This document shows, piece after piece, positions 15,965-25,446 of a stretch of 62,955 nucleotides of DNA. Source of the DNA: an uncultured Clostridia bacterium (lineage in GTDB: Bacteria; Bacillota; Clostridia; Christensenellales; Borkfalkiaceae). Made by a program: the position numbers and the translations under genes. Within the stretch, counting starts at the first letter, position 1, and every line of letters begins with the position of its first letter. A model generated the notes under the pieces. The model saw only the letters and a program-made list of their open reading frames with translations. It was not told the DNA's origin and searched no databases. Location: contig CANPBT010000005.1 of assembly GCA_947572415.1 (NCBI GenBank), forward strand, positions 1-62,955, in the 5' to 3' direction.

Positions 15965-17023
15965 TTAAAAAGACCCTATTATGTCGGCGTTGAGCTTTTT
16001 ACACAGCGCAACGCCGAAATCCACGTTACTGTCCACGTCCTCCGCAACCGCAAGGCAATTGAAAGTGTGGATATATCTGACGGGTACTCCGGCAACTATT
16101 ACCGGCGTACCTCCGTTTGCCGAAATTATATTCGCGCCGTTGTTGCCGCCGCCCGAGCGAACCGCCATCTGCACTTTAACGCCCGCCGCCTCCGCCGTTT
16201 TCTGCGCGAAAGCCGTAAAGCGGGGCGTGCATATGACCGTTCTGTCCATATAACGGAGCATTACGCCGCCCTTTAACGCGTCCTGTATCATATAAGAGGG
16301 CGCGGAGGTGTCGTCCGCGGGGCAGCCCTCGAAGCAGATTGCCGCGGCGGGCTTTATCCTGCCCATTACCGCGGTTATGCCGCGTTCGCCCACTTCCTCC
16401 TGTGAGGACACGACGCCGACTATATCCACGTCCAAATGCTCGCCGCGAAGCCTTTCAAGGCATAAGAGCATTGCCGCAACGCCTAATCTGTCGTCGAAAG
16501 CCTTGCCGTGCAAAACGCCGTTGCCGTCGCAAACAAACTCCGAAAGGGGCACTACGGGCGCGCCGACCCTGACCCCGAAAGCTTTCGCCTCCTTGTCGCT
16601 CGTCGCGCCGACGTCTATTACGAGGTTGTCGTAGGATACCGCCGCGTTGCGCTGCTCCGCCGTCATAAGGTGAGGCGACATAGCCGCTATTACGCCGCGG
16701 ATATAGCCCTTTTCCGTAAACACCTGAACGGCGGACGAGGGCAACGCCTTTTCATTCCAGCCGCCGATAGGGATAAAGCGGAGCGTTCCGTCGGGCTTTA
16801 TGCCCTGAACCATAAACCCGACTTCGTCGGCATGCGCGTCCAGCATAACGAGCGGGCGGTTGCCCTTATTGAATTCGGGGTAGATATATAAGTTGCGCAT
16901 GCTGTCCTCTTCGAACGTAGCAAAATCTTTGCAGTATTCGCGCGCCACCGCCAGCACTTCGTCCTCGAAGCCGGACGCTCCTCTTGCGTTTGAAAGTTTT
17001 TCGATTAAAGTAATTTTGTCCAT
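15965..17023 (-). CDS. M42-family aminopeptidase
   Basis: A 352-residue dinuclear metal peptidase. The metal ligands are in family order: MLDAHADEVGFMV (His/Asp), HGKAFDDRLGVAAML (bridging Asp), SSQEEVGERG (catalytic Glu and ligand Glu) and a late His in VPVRYIHTFNCL. The PDZ-like insertion domain of TET-type aminopeptidases lies between the first two motifs. The likely role is cytoplasmic trimming of peptides; glutamyl aminopeptidase or endoglucanase names are common for this family but not decidable here. It is followed at 6 bp by the ABC exporter genes. Confidence 0.9.
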   Translation of the reverse strand: MDKITLIEKLSNARGASGFEDEVLAVAREYCKDFATFEEDSMRNLYIYPEFNKGNRPLVMLDAHADEVGFMVQGIKPDGTLRFIPIGGWNEKALPSSAVQVFTEKGYIRGVIAAMSPHLMTAEQRNAAVSYDNLVIDVGATSDKEAKAFGVRVGAPVVPLSEFVCDGNGVLHGKAFDDRLGVAAMLLCLERLRGEHLDVDIVGVVSSQEEVGERGITAVMGRIKPAAAICFEGCPADDTSAPSYMIQDALKGGVMLRYMDRTVICTPRFTAFAQKTAEAAGVKVQMAVRSGGGNNGANIISANGGTPVIVAGVPVRYIHTFNCLAVAEDVDSNVDFGVALCKKLNADIIGSF

Positions 17024-17082
17024 GACTGACCTCCGATAAATTTTTATTTATTAAACCAAACCGCTGCAATACAATATGCGGT

Positions 17083-18102
17083 TTAACCCGCCTGCGGAAG
17101 CTTCCTGCCGCCCTTGAGCTCGCGCTCCAGCTCGTCGCAGCTTTGCCTGATTTCCTCTTCCGTTTCGGCAATTTCAATCCCGTCGAGAATTTCCTGCAAA
17201 CGGTACTCCATATTAAGATATTTTATGGTCTGGTAGCCCATAACCGTCGTGAGCACTCCGTTAGTGAGCCCCTGCACGGAAGAATCCACCAGAGTGGAAA
17301 TCGCCGAGCCTAAAAGGGGTATACCCTTTACGGCGTTGCCCATTGTCTGCACCACGCTGTTGCCGATTTTCATACCGCCCAGCCCGTACGCCACAAGCGA
17401 GTTCTGGAGCACCCTGCCGAAAATTCTTACGAGCTTCGCGTCCGACGGGCGGAAGCCGTACAGAAAAACCAGATCCTTGACAAGTTGTAAATTGAGCATT
17501 GCAACCAGCATTGCGTCTACTTTATTCGTCTGCGACAGCGCGGAATACATACCCGATTTTAAGGAAGATTTGAAAATTAGTTCCTTTGCGGATTTTTTAA
17601 CCGAACCGGTATACAGCGCGGACAGCGAAGCTTTAAGCCCCTTTTCGTCGCCCGCCTTTACGGCGATTGCAAGCTTGCCGACCTCTTCCGAATCGTACCA
17701 GCCGACGCCCTCGACCCGTGCGGTGAGGTCGATGATTTTATCGGCTATATCGTGACGAACCTTTTTGTTATGTACCTGAGCGGAGCGTGCCGTGTATGCG
17801 TTTACGTTTGTTATGAAGTAGTCGGTTTTGAGTATTTTTACGAGCGGCACTATAAACAGAAAAATATACAGTATGGCGCACACGACCGCCGTGCCTATGC
17901 CCGCGTAAAGATTTATTTCGAATACGCGCATAGTAATAGAAAACATACAGAAAAACAAAAACACGCCTATAGCCGCCGCAACAAGCCGCAACAGCAGCTT
18001 TGCCCCGCGCACGTTTTCACGGCGGGTGTAACGCTGTTCGTAGTCGTATATGGTAAGCTTTTCGCCCGCCTCTTTGTTATTTTTCTTTTTATCGTCTTTC
18101 AT
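17083..18102 (-). CDS. DUF697-family membrane protein
   Basis: A 339-residue protein with a basic N-terminus, two membrane helices (about 38-60 and 66-88), a soluble helical segment and then a DUF697-like domain (NKVDAMLVAMLNLQLVKDLVFLYGFRPS, then GLGGMKIGNSVVQTMGNAVKGIPLLGSAIS), which is hydrophobic and Gly-rich. DUF697 proteins often accompany Era-like GTPases, but no GTPase domain is fused here. It lies 30 bp after rsmI in the same direction. Function unknown. Confidence 0.75.
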   Translation of the reverse strand: MKDDKKKNNKEAGEKLTIYDYEQRYTRRENVRGAKLLLRLVAAAIGVFLFFCMFSITMRVFEINLYAGIGTAVVCAILYIFLFIVPLVKILKTDYFITNVNAYTARSAQVHNKKVRHDIADKIIDLTARVEGVGWYDSEEVGKLAIAVKAGDEKGLKASLSALYTGSVKKSAKELIFKSSLKSGMYSALSQTNKVDAMLVAMLNLQLVKDLVFLYGFRPSDAKLVRIFGRVLQNSLVAYGLGGMKIGNSVVQTMGNAVKGIPLLGSAISTLVDSSVQGLTNGVLTTVMGYQTIKYLNMEYRLQEILDGIEIAETEEEIRQSCDELERELKGGRKLPQAG

Positions 18103-18132
18103 TTTTATCCTTTTTCCTTCCCGATACGCTTT

Positions 18133-18936
18133 TTATAAGTCGATTGAAAATTTATACAGCTCGGATTTGGAAACCCCTCTGTCCCTGGCGGCTTGCTTTA
18201 CCGCTTCCTTTTTATCCATTCCCCCGCGCATATAGTGCAGGATATGCTCCTTTTCGGTAAGCTTATTCAAGAGATTTTCACACTCCCCCGCGCCCTCGAC
18301 GAGTATAACGAACTCGCCGCGCTTTTCGCAGGAAAGCCCCTCGGAAAGACTGAACGCGACCGCCTCCTCGTGCAGCTTTGTTATTTCCCTGACGGCGCAG
18401 GCTCGCCTTTCGCCGAAAACCGAATGCATCGCGCATATGTCGCGGTCAATATCCTGCGGGGCGACGTGGAAGCACAGAGTCATATCGAGATTTTTGTACT
18501 TTTCGAGCACCTTTTTCTTTTCGCCCGCTTTATCGGGCAGAAAGCCGATAAACGCGAATTTATCCGCAGGAAGCGCAGAGAGCACCAGCGCCGACAAAAA
18601 GGCGTTCGCGCCGGGGATTACCGTATAAGGCACGCCCGCGGCTTTGAGCGCGATACAGACCGTATTCCCGGGGTCGGAAACGACGGGCATGCCCGCGTCG
18701 GAAACTATCGCTATTTGTTTGCCCTCGCGCGCCGCCGCAATTATGCTTTCCGCCGCCTCCCGCTCGTTGAACTTATGGCAGGCTTTAAGCGGTTTTTTAA
18801 TTTCGTAAGCGTTTAAAAGCCTGAGCGTATGGCGGGTATCCTCGCAGAAAATAATATCCGCGGCTCGCAATACCTCGAGCGCGCGCAGCGAAATATCCTT
18901 TAAATTGCCTATCGGCGTTGCGACAAAAAAAATCAT
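18133..18936 (-). CDS. rsmI: 16S rRNA 2'-O-ribose C1402 methyltransferase
   Basis: 267 residues starting MIFFVATPIGNLKDIS, the standard RsmI opening. The SAM-binding signature VSDAGMPVVSDPG is intact. The reading frame continues upstream to 19113, but those codons belong to the repeat element 18950-19082, and an AGGATT ribosome site precedes the ATG at 18936. It closes the conserved tmk-holB-ricT-trmN6-rsmI block known from Bacillus (yaaO-tmk ... yabB-yabC). Confidence 0.93.
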   Translation of the reverse strand: MIFFVATPIGNLKDISLRALEVLRAADIIFCEDTRHTLRLLNAYEIKKPLKACHKFNEREAAESIIAAAREGKQIAIVSDAGMPVVSDPGNTVCIALKAAGVPYTVIPGANAFLSALVLSALPADKFAFIGFLPDKAGEKKKVLEKYKNLDMTLCFHVAPQDIDRDICAMHSVFGERRACAVREITKLHEEAVAFSLSEGLSCEKRGEFVILVEGAGECENLLNKLTEKEHILHYMRGGMDKKEAVKQAARDRGVSKSELYKFSIDL

Positions 18937-18949
18937 ATTATATAATCCT

Positions 18950-19082
18950 GTTTTCACAAAAAGCGGAGATGCAAGCAAGACAAGGAAAGCGAGCATTTTG
19001 TGCAAGGAGTGTACAAAGAAGTACACGACTAAGCAAAGCGCAGCCTTGACGCCGTATTGCGAAGCATATACGCTTTTCAGTA
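18950..19082. repeat. MITE-like palindromic element, copy 2
   Basis: About 130 bp between trmN6 and rsmI. The ends are imperfect inverted repeats (left AAAAAGCGGAGATGC, right as complement GAAAAGCGTATATGC), with a central GTGTACAAAGAAGTACAC palindrome. The design is shared with 5859-5984. Confidence 0.55.
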
Positions 19083-19084
19083 AT

Positions 19085-19750
19085 TTAATTGACCGAAGTC
19101 GGCAAAATTTCAATACCTTCTTTACCGCCCTTAACCGCTTCCACCATTACAAGATACGGCTTCGCCTCATTCGTGCCGCTGACGAATTGAAGCCGCTTCG
19201 GCTCCAACCCCCTTGCTTTGAGCTTGTATATAAGCTCGGCGGCGCGGTCGGCGCGGTTGAGGATTGCGAGCCTTCCGCCGAATTTGAGCTTTCGGAAAGC
19301 CGCCTCGACAATTTCGGCCAAGGTCAGCGTAAGCTCTTTGCGGCAGACCGCCTTTTCGTAAACCTCGTTTTCGAACCCCGATTTTTCGTAAGGCGGGTTG
19401 CAGAGGATTAAAGAAAACTTATCGTCGTACTCCCTTGAAATTTCCTGCAACTTTCTGTTTACGACGATACAGTTGAAGCCGTTTAAATCTGCCGTGCGCC
19501 GCGACATATCCGCGAGCGCGGGCTGCATTTCGAAAAGGGTAAGGCTTTTTATGCACGGGTTGAGGCAGAGGAAATGAAAACCCACCACCCCGCTGCCCGA
19601 ACAGAAATCGGCGACGTCGTCTTTGCATTTTGCGCGCGCAAAGCGCGACAGCAGAATACTGTCGGAGGTAAAGCGGTATAAATTCACGTTCTGAATTATT
19701 TTTTTATCTTCGAAAAAATCTTCGAGGACTTCGTTTTCTTTCAGTTCCAT
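19085..19750 (-). CDS. trmN6: tRNA1(Val) adenine-37 N6-methyltransferase-like protein
   Basis: 221 residues. A Rossmann SAM domain (ADFCSGSGVVGFHFL) is followed by the N6-adenine methylase motif LILCNPPYEKSG, typical of YfiC/YabB proteins. It is the counterpart of Bacillus yabB, and its position between ricT and rsmI supports this. The 4Fe-4S ferredoxin lies about 100 bp upstream. The 3' end abuts a repeat element. Confidence 0.88.
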   Translation of the reverse strand: MELKENEVLEDFFEDKKIIQNVNLYRFTSDSILLSRFARAKCKDDVADFCSGSGVVGFHFLCLNPCIKSLTLFEMQPALADMSRRTADLNGFNCIVVNRKLQEISREYDDKFSLILCNPPYEKSGFENEVYEKAVCRKELTLTLAEIVEAAFRKLKFGGRLAILNRADRAAELIYKLKARGLEPKRLQFVSGTNEAKPYLVMVEAVKGGKEGIEILPTSVN

Positions 19751-19851
19751 AATAATTACGCGAATTATGCAGTACGAAGTTTATATGCGCTCGTACGGTA
19801 AAGGGCGGGGACATAAATACCCCCGCCCTTTACATTCAGCCGTTTTTTATC

Positions 19852-20022
19852 TTACTCGGATTTGATTGCGCCCGTAGGACAAACGTCCTCGCACGCGCCG
19901 CAGTCGATGCAAACGTCGGGGTTTACGACGTACTTGTCGGTTCCCTCCGAAATCGCTTCTACGGGACAAGTACCAGCGCAAGCGCCGCAGCTTACGCATT
20001 CGTCGGTAATAACGTGTGCCAT
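19852..20022 (-). CDS. Two-cluster [4Fe-4S] ferredoxin
   Basis: A 56-residue protein starting MAHVITDECVSCGACAGTCP and ending DVCPTGAIKSE. It has two CxxCxxCxxxCP motifs, hence two cubane clusters, and is the usual length for a Clostridial ferredoxin. The ATG at 20022 follows an AGGAAC ribosome site. It lies between ricT and trmN6, where Bacillus has yabA. A hairpin at 19800-19832 follows. It is a soluble one-electron carrier; the specific partner is unknown, though the neighbouring RicT belongs to a complex reported to carry Fe-S clusters. Confidence 0.93.
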   Translation of the reverse strand: MAHVITDECVSCGACAGTCPVEAISEGTDKYVVNPDVCIDCGACEDVCPTGAIKSE

Positions 20023-20130
20023 TTTAAGTTCCTCCGTTTTAATTACATTTATATCCGGCGGATTACCGCCTTGTTTGATTATATCACAATAATTTGCGCG
20101 TGTAAAGGGGTGAAAACCGATTTTTTACAA

Positions 20131-21009
20131 TCAATCCAAAATTTCTTTCAAATCCTCGGGTATTTCTTCCTCGCCGTGCTTATCGCGCTTTTCGCAGCGT
20201 CTGAATCTGACCTGCTCCACCGGATAGTCATGATAGGTTATCAAATCCTTTTTCTTGTCCTCTATCCTTACGCGCACCTGCATTTTGAGCATATTCACGT
20301 TCACAACGACGCCCTTACCGTCGGGGGTTGTAACCTCGCTCCCGACTTTTGGCATTTCCTTGCCCGCCTCCGCGTAATATTCGTTTTCGTACGAAAGGCA
20401 GCACATAAGTCTGCCGCACAGCCCCGAAATTTTGCCGGGGTTAAGCGAAAGCCCCTGGTTTTTCGCCATCTTAATGGAAACTTTTTTAAGGTCGGGCATG
20501 CACGTGGCGCAGCAGCACTCCCTGCCGCACACGCCTATGCCGCCTATCATCTTTATTTCGTCGCGTATGCCTATCTGCCTGAGCTCGATACGCATTCTGA
20601 ACACGGCGGACAAGTCTTTGACGAGCTCCCTGAAATCCACGCGGGTCGGCGCGGAATAGAAAAACACGACCTTCGAGCCGTCGAAAGAAAAATCGCAGTC
20701 GATAAGCTTCATATCCAGCTTGTGCGCGTCGATTTTTTCCTGCGTGAGCCGCATAGCCTCCGGCTTGCGCTCGACGTTCCTTTTTACCTGTTCTCTGTCG
20801 CGGTTTGTCGCTATGCGCACAACGGGTTTTAAGGGAGCGATAATTTTACTGTCCTCCACTTCCCCGAAAGGGATAACCACCGTTGCGTATTCGAGCCCGC
20901 GCGCGGTATCGACTATAACCCCCATGCCTTTTTCGTATCTGTCCTTGCCGGGGGCGAAATAATACACCTTACCGCCCGCAGTAAAAGTTACGCCCGTAAT
21001 TTTAACCAT
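20131..21009 (-). CDS. ricT: PSP1/RicT (YaaT) family protein
   Basis: 292 residues with a PSP1 C-terminal domain. It contains the Cys-rich signature GVCGRECCCATCMPDL (about 150-165) and SGLCGRLMCCLSYE, which in Bacillus RicT help bind [4Fe-4S] clusters in the Ric(AFT) complex that acts with RNase Y on mRNA processing. The C-terminus is acidic. It overlaps holB by 22 bp, matching the Bacillus order holB-yaaT. RicA and RicF homologues are not in this window. Confidence 0.92.
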   Translation of the reverse strand: MVKITGVTFTAGGKVYYFAPGKDRYEKGMGVIVDTARGLEYATVVIPFGEVEDSKIIAPLKPVVRIATNRDREQVKRNVERKPEAMRLTQEKIDAHKLDMKLIDCDFSFDGSKVVFFYSAPTRVDFRELVKDLSAVFRMRIELRQIGIRDEIKMIGGIGVCGRECCCATCMPDLKKVSIKMAKNQGLSLNPGKISGLCGRLMCCLSYENEYYAEAGKEMPKVGSEVTTPDGKGVVVNVNMLKMQVRVRIEDKKKDLITYHDYPVEQVRFRRCEKRDKHGEEEIPEDLKEILD

Positions 21010-21920
21010 TTGTCGTTCTCCTCCGTTATACGCAGCATTAAATCATACAAAAGCCCTTGAAAAAACGCGTTGAATTTCAAATCGGCACACGCTTTATCCA
21101 CGCTTTCCGCCGCGTATATGAGCGTGGGCGCAAGCCAGCTTCGCGCCACTTCGCCCTGCGCCTTGCCCGAAACCTTTTCCTTAACCGCCCTGTGGTACAT
21201 AAGCCCCATTTCGGTCAGAAGCTCGGTTTTGTATTTCGTGTCGCCGTACTTTGCGGCGACCGCGCCTATATCGCCGGCGCGCGTCGTGGTGCAGATTTCC
21301 CGCGCGGCTTCCGCCACCTCGGCAAACCAACCTCCGCCCGCCATATTTTCCGCCGCGCCGAGTATCCCGCCGCAGCTTGCCGCCGCCTCCGCGTTGAGCG
21401 GCCCGCCCCCCTTTCTTTCGAGCGCGCGCAGGATTTCCGCCTCGGTAAACGGGGGCGCCGTAAGCGCCTTTACCCGCGATTTTACGGTATCCAGCACCGG
21501 CGCGAGCGTCGTCGCGCCGAGAATGAAATGCACGCCCGCGGGCGGCTCTTCGAGCGTTTTTAAAAGCTTGTTCTGCACCAGCGGCGAGCAGTCGTTGAAG
21601 CCGCAGATTACGAACAGCTTTTTATCCCTTTCGAGCGGGCGCATCGCGCAGTCGTCCAAAAGGGCGGCAGCAGCCTCCGCCGTGAATTTTTTTCCCTCTT
21701 CGGGGTATATCCTGCAATCGGGGAAGCTTTCCTTTAAAATCCTGCGCCCGTCGACCGTTTCCGCGCTTTCGCCGAAAAAGGCGAGCGCGAACGTTTTGAG
21801 CGCGACGCGCATATTTTTGACGTCGTTTAAGTGCAGCATATATGCGTGCGAAAGCCTGCCCGAGCGCGCGTCGTTCAAAAACGTGCGGTATGCGGTTGTC
21901 GTCAGAATAAGCTTTTCCAA
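20988..21920 (-). CDS. holB: DNA polymerase III delta-prime subunit
   Basis: A 310-residue clamp-loader subunit. It has the sensor segment NKLLKTLEEPPAGVHFILGA and the SRC-like KSRV motif of the family, and no intact Walker A, as usual for delta-prime. It begins with TTG (21918-21920), preceded by AAAGGA, just after the tmk stop, so the tmk-holB-ricT genes are tightly packed. The length is slightly short, but all the usual N-terminal landmarks are present. Confidence 0.9.
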   Translation of the reverse strand: MEKLILTTTAYRTFLNDARSGRLSHAYMLHLNDVKNMRVALKTFALAFFGESAETVDGRRILKESFPDCRIYPEEGKKFTAEAAAALLDDCAMRPLERDKKLFVICGFNDCSPLVQNKLLKTLEEPPAGVHFILGATTLAPVLDTVKSRVKALTAPPFTEAEILRALERKGGGPLNAEAAASCGGILGAAENMAGGGWFAEVAEAAREICTTTRAGDIGAVAAKYGDTKYKTELLTEMGLMYHRAVKEKVSGKAQGEVARSWLAPTLIYAAESVDKACADLKFNAFFQGLLYDLMLRITEENDKWLKLRA

Positions 21921-21921
21921 C

Positions 21922-22545
21922 CTAAATTATCCCCTTATCCTTTAAAAGAGCTATTATTTTTTCCGAAGTTTCGAACTTCGTTCCGCCGCAGTCGACGGCG
22001 CATATGCGGGGGTATTTTTCGAGAAGCCGACGATAGCCCGCGTATACCCGCAAATGAAAATCGATACCCTGTTTTTCCATTCTGTCGTTTTCGTCAGCGC
22101 CGTGTTTGCGCTCGAACGCTTTGTCGGGCGGGATATCTAAAAACACCGTCAGATCGGGCGGGCAGTCTTTCATAGCTTCGGCGTTGATGCCCGCGATATA
22201 TTCCTCGCCGAGCCCCCTTGCGCAGCCCTGATACGCAAGCGACGAATCGACGTACCTGTCGCAGATTACAAGCTTACCGCAGTCAAGCGCGGGTATAACC
22301 TTTTCGTGAAGATGCTGCAGCCTTGCCGCAGCGTACAACAAAGCCTCGCACCCGTCGGTCATCGCCGTGTTTTTGCCGTCGAGTATAATCTCGCGTATGC
22401 GCTCGGCAATGGGGCTTCCGCCCGGTTCGCGGGTCATTATATAGGGGATATTGCATTTATCGAGATATGCGGCAAGCAGCCTCAGCTGAGTGCTCTTGCC
22501 CGAGCCCTCGCACCCCTCGAACGTGACGAATTTACCTTTTACCAT
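21922..22545 (-). CDS. tmk: Thymidylate kinase
   Basis: A 207-residue enzyme converting dTMP to dTDP. The P-loop is FEGCEGSGKSTQ (residues 9-20). The DR(Y/H) nucleotide-binding motif is VICDRYVDSSLAYQG, with a lid-region Arg-rich segment (REPGGSPIAERIREI) near residue 40. It overlaps the end of the decarboxylase gene by 7 bp, as part of one long operon. Confidence 0.96.
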   Translation of the reverse strand: MVKGKFVTFEGCEGSGKSTQLRLLAAYLDKCNIPYIMTREPGGSPIAERIREIILDGKNTAMTDGCEALLYAAARLQHLHEKVIPALDCGKLVICDRYVDSSLAYQGCARGLGEEYIAGINAEAMKDCPPDLTVFLDIPPDKAFERKHGADENDRMEKQGIDFHLRVYAGYRRLLEKYPRICAVDCGGTKFETSEKIIALLKDKGII

Positions 22546-23885
22546 TTTTTCACCACGCAGATATTGCCGTCTTTAAGCCCGTAGGCGGACTTCGCCTGCG
22601 AAAGGGTTTTTACTACGGCGAGGGTTATCATTTCGCCCGTAACCACTACGGGTATGCACGGTGGAGCGAGCCCGGCGTTCGAAGCGCACATTCTGCCGAC
22701 CGCCTCTTCGAGAGGAATCCACTCCTTCTGCTTGCGCAGCGCGTACTGGAAGCTGTACGAGCGGTCGCCCTCGGGCACGGGCGGATTATCCTTATAGGTG
22801 CCCTTGATTTTTCTGTTGGCGATAATTGCGTTCAGCTTCTTTCTGAGCGCGTTCAGCTCGGGCGAGTCCGTCATGGGCGAGAGGTAGAAAAGTATATACC
22901 GCCCGTCGGTAAACTCCGCAAAGACGCCCTTTTTTTCAAGCCTGTCCAGCACCTTTTCGGGGGATATATCGAGCGGCTTGAAGTCTATTAAAAGTTTGGT
23001 CCAGTCGTCGGAAGGATATACGGTGAACTCGCCTCGGGTATCGTTTTTGAACTGCTCGACCGCGTTTTTTGCGCGGAAGAGATATTTATTGTTGTTGGCA
23101 AGAAATTTTACGCCGAATTCCACCGAGGCCATAATCGGGAAGCTGGGCGAGGTGGTGCGCAAAAGCGACATCGCCTCGTCGGCAAGCGGAATAAGGTCGG
23201 GGTTGTTCACGCTGACTATCGCGCCCTGCGTGAGCGTGGGCAGGGTTTTATGCGCGCCGTCCACCCACATATCTGCGTACTGTCCTGCATAGCCTTTTTT
23301 ATCGCCGAACGCGAGGTGAGCGCCGTGCGCGCCGTCGACGAGGAGCAGTCTGTTATATTTTTTTGCGATATCCCTGTACCGCGCGAGCGGGGCGATATTT
23401 CCGTAATAGTCGGGCGAGGTGACGAGCACCGCCGCGATATTCGGGTCGGCGGAAACGAGCCGCTCTATTATATCCCCGTCGGGAGGCTGCAGCACGCCGT
23501 CGCGCTCGCCGCCCTGAACGATAAGCGGTTCGAGCCCGAAAAGCTTGCACGCGCTCCACACGCTCTGGTGCGAGTTGCGGAAAACGATAATCTTGTTTCC
23601 GCGCTTCGACGCGCAGTACGCCATAGCGTAGACGCCGCTCGTAGAGCCGTCGGTCGTGATATAGCTTACCGACGCGCCCAGAATTTCGGCTATGTCCTTC
23701 TGCGCCCTGTCGATAACGCCCGACGGGCAGTGCAGATTGTCGGTATAAGAAAGCTCGGTTACGTCAAGCGCGGCGTCGGCAAATCTCGATTTGAATTCCC
23801 CCGCCGCCTTGTGACCGGGCATATGGAAATTTTTTTGCGCTTTTGCATTTTTTTTAAGTTGTGAGTAGATTAAATATTCGTACAT
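22539..23885 (-). CDS. Orn/Lys/Arg decarboxylase family PLP enzyme
   Basis: A 448-residue fold-type I PLP enzyme without the N-terminal wing domain of the larger enterobacterial decarboxylases. The N-terminus has PGHKAAGEF. The PLP-binding Lys is in WVDGAHKTLPTLTQGA (about 225-240), with the Asp of LLVDGAHGAH upstream. It is the counterpart of Bacillus yaaO or speA, located before tmk as in Bacillus. The likely product is cadaverine, putrescine or agmatine; the substrate is not decidable from sequence. Confidence 0.9.
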   Translation of the reverse strand: MYEYLIYSQLKKNAKAQKNFHMPGHKAAGEFKSRFADAALDVTELSYTDNLHCPSGVIDRAQKDIAEILGASVSYITTDGSTSGVYAMAYCASKRGNKIIVFRNSHQSVWSACKLFGLEPLIVQGGERDGVLQPPDGDIIERLVSADPNIAAVLVTSPDYYGNIAPLARYRDIAKKYNRLLLVDGAHGAHLAFGDKKGYAGQYADMWVDGAHKTLPTLTQGAIVSVNNPDLIPLADEAMSLLRTTSPSFPIMASVEFGVKFLANNNKYLFRAKNAVEQFKNDTRGEFTVYPSDDWTKLLIDFKPLDISPEKVLDRLEKKGVFAEFTDGRYILFYLSPMTDSPELNALRKKLNAIIANRKIKGTYKDNPPVPEGDRSYSFQYALRKQKEWIPLEEAVGRMCASNAGLAPPCIPVVVTGEMITLAVVKTLSQAKSAYGLKDGNICVVKKW

Positions 23886-23919
23886 AACTCACCTTTGAAA
23901 TATTATCATGCTTCGCCGC

Positions 23920-25428
23920 TTATTTTTTGGGCTTCATTGTGGGGAATAATAACACGTCGCGTATCGTCGCGCTGTCGGTAAGAAGCATTACGAGCCTGTC
24001 GACGCCGAAACCCAGCCCGCCCGTAGGGGGTAAGCCGTATTCGAGCGCGGTGATAAAGTCCTCGTCGACCTGAGCCTTACAGCCCGCTTCTTTTGCGCGT
24101 TTTTCCTCAACCTGTTTTATAAACCTCTGTTTCTGGTCGATAGGGTCGTTGAGCTCCGAGAACGCGTTGCCGAATTCGTGCGCGCAGATAAAGTACTCGA
24201 ACCTCTGCGTAAACGCGGGGTCGTCCTCCTTGCGCTTTGCGAGAGGCGAATTTTCCACGGGATAGTCGTAAATGAACGTGGGCTGAATAAGCTTGTCCTC
24301 GCAGAACGCGTCGAAGAGCGCAATCAGAACGTGACCCTTTGTCGCCTCGTTGCCCTCGGGCACCTCCGCGTGGAGCTTCTTCGCGCACTCGCGCGCGTCC
24401 TCGTCGGTTTTCCACTCGTCGTAATCCGCGCCGCAGTACTTTTTGACGGCCTCTTTCATCGTCATTCTCGCCCACTTCGCGCCGAGGTCGAGCTCGGTTC
24501 CCTGATACGTGATTTTCGTGGTGCCGCACACGTTGAAGCAGATTGTTTTGTACATTTCCTCGACGAGCTCCATTATATCGAAATAATCGGAGTACGCCTC
24601 GTAGAGCTCGACGGTGGTAAACTCGGGGTTATGGAAGGCGTCCATACCCTCGTTGCGGAAAATCCTGCCCACTTCGTAAACCTTTTCAAGCCCGCCGACG
24701 ATAAGCCGTTTGAGGTACAGCTCGGTTTCGATACGCAGATACATATCGATATCGAGCGCGTTGTGCTTCGTTTTGAACGGACGCGCCGCCGCGCCTATTT
24801 CAAGCGTGGTCAAAACGGGAGTATCCACTTCGAGGAAGCCTCTTCCGTCGAGAAATGCGCGTATTTCCCTGAAAATTTTCGAACGGGTGACGAACGCCTG
24901 CTTTACTTCGGGGTTTACGATAAGGTCGAGGTCTCTCTGCCTGTAACGAATGTCGGGGTTAGTGAGCCCGTGCTGCTTTTCGGGCAGCGGGCGCAGGCAT
25001 TTGGTGAGCATTTCGATATGCGTGCAGTGCACGGATATTTCGCCCGTCTGCGTTTTGAACACCCAGCCCTTTATGCCGATTACGTCGCCCAGGTCGTAGT
25101 CCTTTTTGAACGCGGCGTAGTTATCCTCGCCCACGTCGTCGCGGCGGACGTAAATCTGAATGAGCCCGTCGCGGTCGGAAATGTGCGAAAACGAAGCCTT
25201 GCCCATGACACGGCGCGACATAAGTCTGCCCGCAAGACAGACCTCTTTGCCCTCGTATTTTTCGAAATTGTTTATAACTTCCGCGGAATCGGCGGTAACG
25301 TCGTACCTGACTTTAACGAAAGGGTTGTTGCCCTCCTCGGTAAGCTTTTGCAGTTTTTCACGGCGTATCCTCGCCTGCTCGGCAAGTTCTTCCTCGGTCG
25401 GTTCCGTCAAAGGTATGTTCTGTTCCAT
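23920..25428 (-). CDS. lysS: Lysyl-tRNA synthetase, class II
   Basis: 502 residues: an N-terminal OB-fold anticodon-binding domain (about 60-170) and a class II catalytic core with motif 2 ([18 protein letters not shown]) and motif 3 ([24 protein letters not shown]). It lies 18 bp downstream of greA, with no terminator between, the usual greA-lysS pair. Confidence 0.97.
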   Translation of the reverse strand: MEQNIPLTEPTEEELAEQARIRREKLQKLTEEGNNPFVKVRYDVTADSAEVINNFEKYEGKEVCLAGRLMSRRVMGKASFSHISDRDGLIQIYVRRDDVGEDNYAAFKKDYDLGDVIGIKGWVFKTQTGEISVHCTHIEMLTKCLRPLPEKQHGLTNPDIRYRQRDLDLIVNPEVKQAFVTRSKIFREIRAFLDGRGFLEVDTPVLTTLEIGAAARPFKTKHNALDIDMYLRIETELYLKRLIVGGLEKVYEVGRIFRNEGMDAFHNPEFTTVELYEAYSDYFDIMELVEEMYKTICFNVCGTTKITYQGTELDLGAKWARMTMKEAVKKYCGADYDEWKTDEDARECAKKLHAEVPEGNEATKGHVLIALFDAFCEDKLIQPTFIYDYPVENSPLAKRKEDDPAFTQRFEYFICAHEFGNAFSELNDPIDQKQRFIKQVEEKRAKEAGCKAQVDEDFITALEYGLPPTGGLGFGVDRLVMLLTDSATIRDVLLFPTMKPKK

Positions 25429-25446
25429 AAAATATCACTCCGTATT

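Noticed and set aside
18937..19113. N-terminal extension of RsmI
   Set aside because: The extra codons lie in the repeat element 18950-19082; RsmI proteins start at MxFFVATPIGNL, and the ATG at 18936 has a ribosome site.
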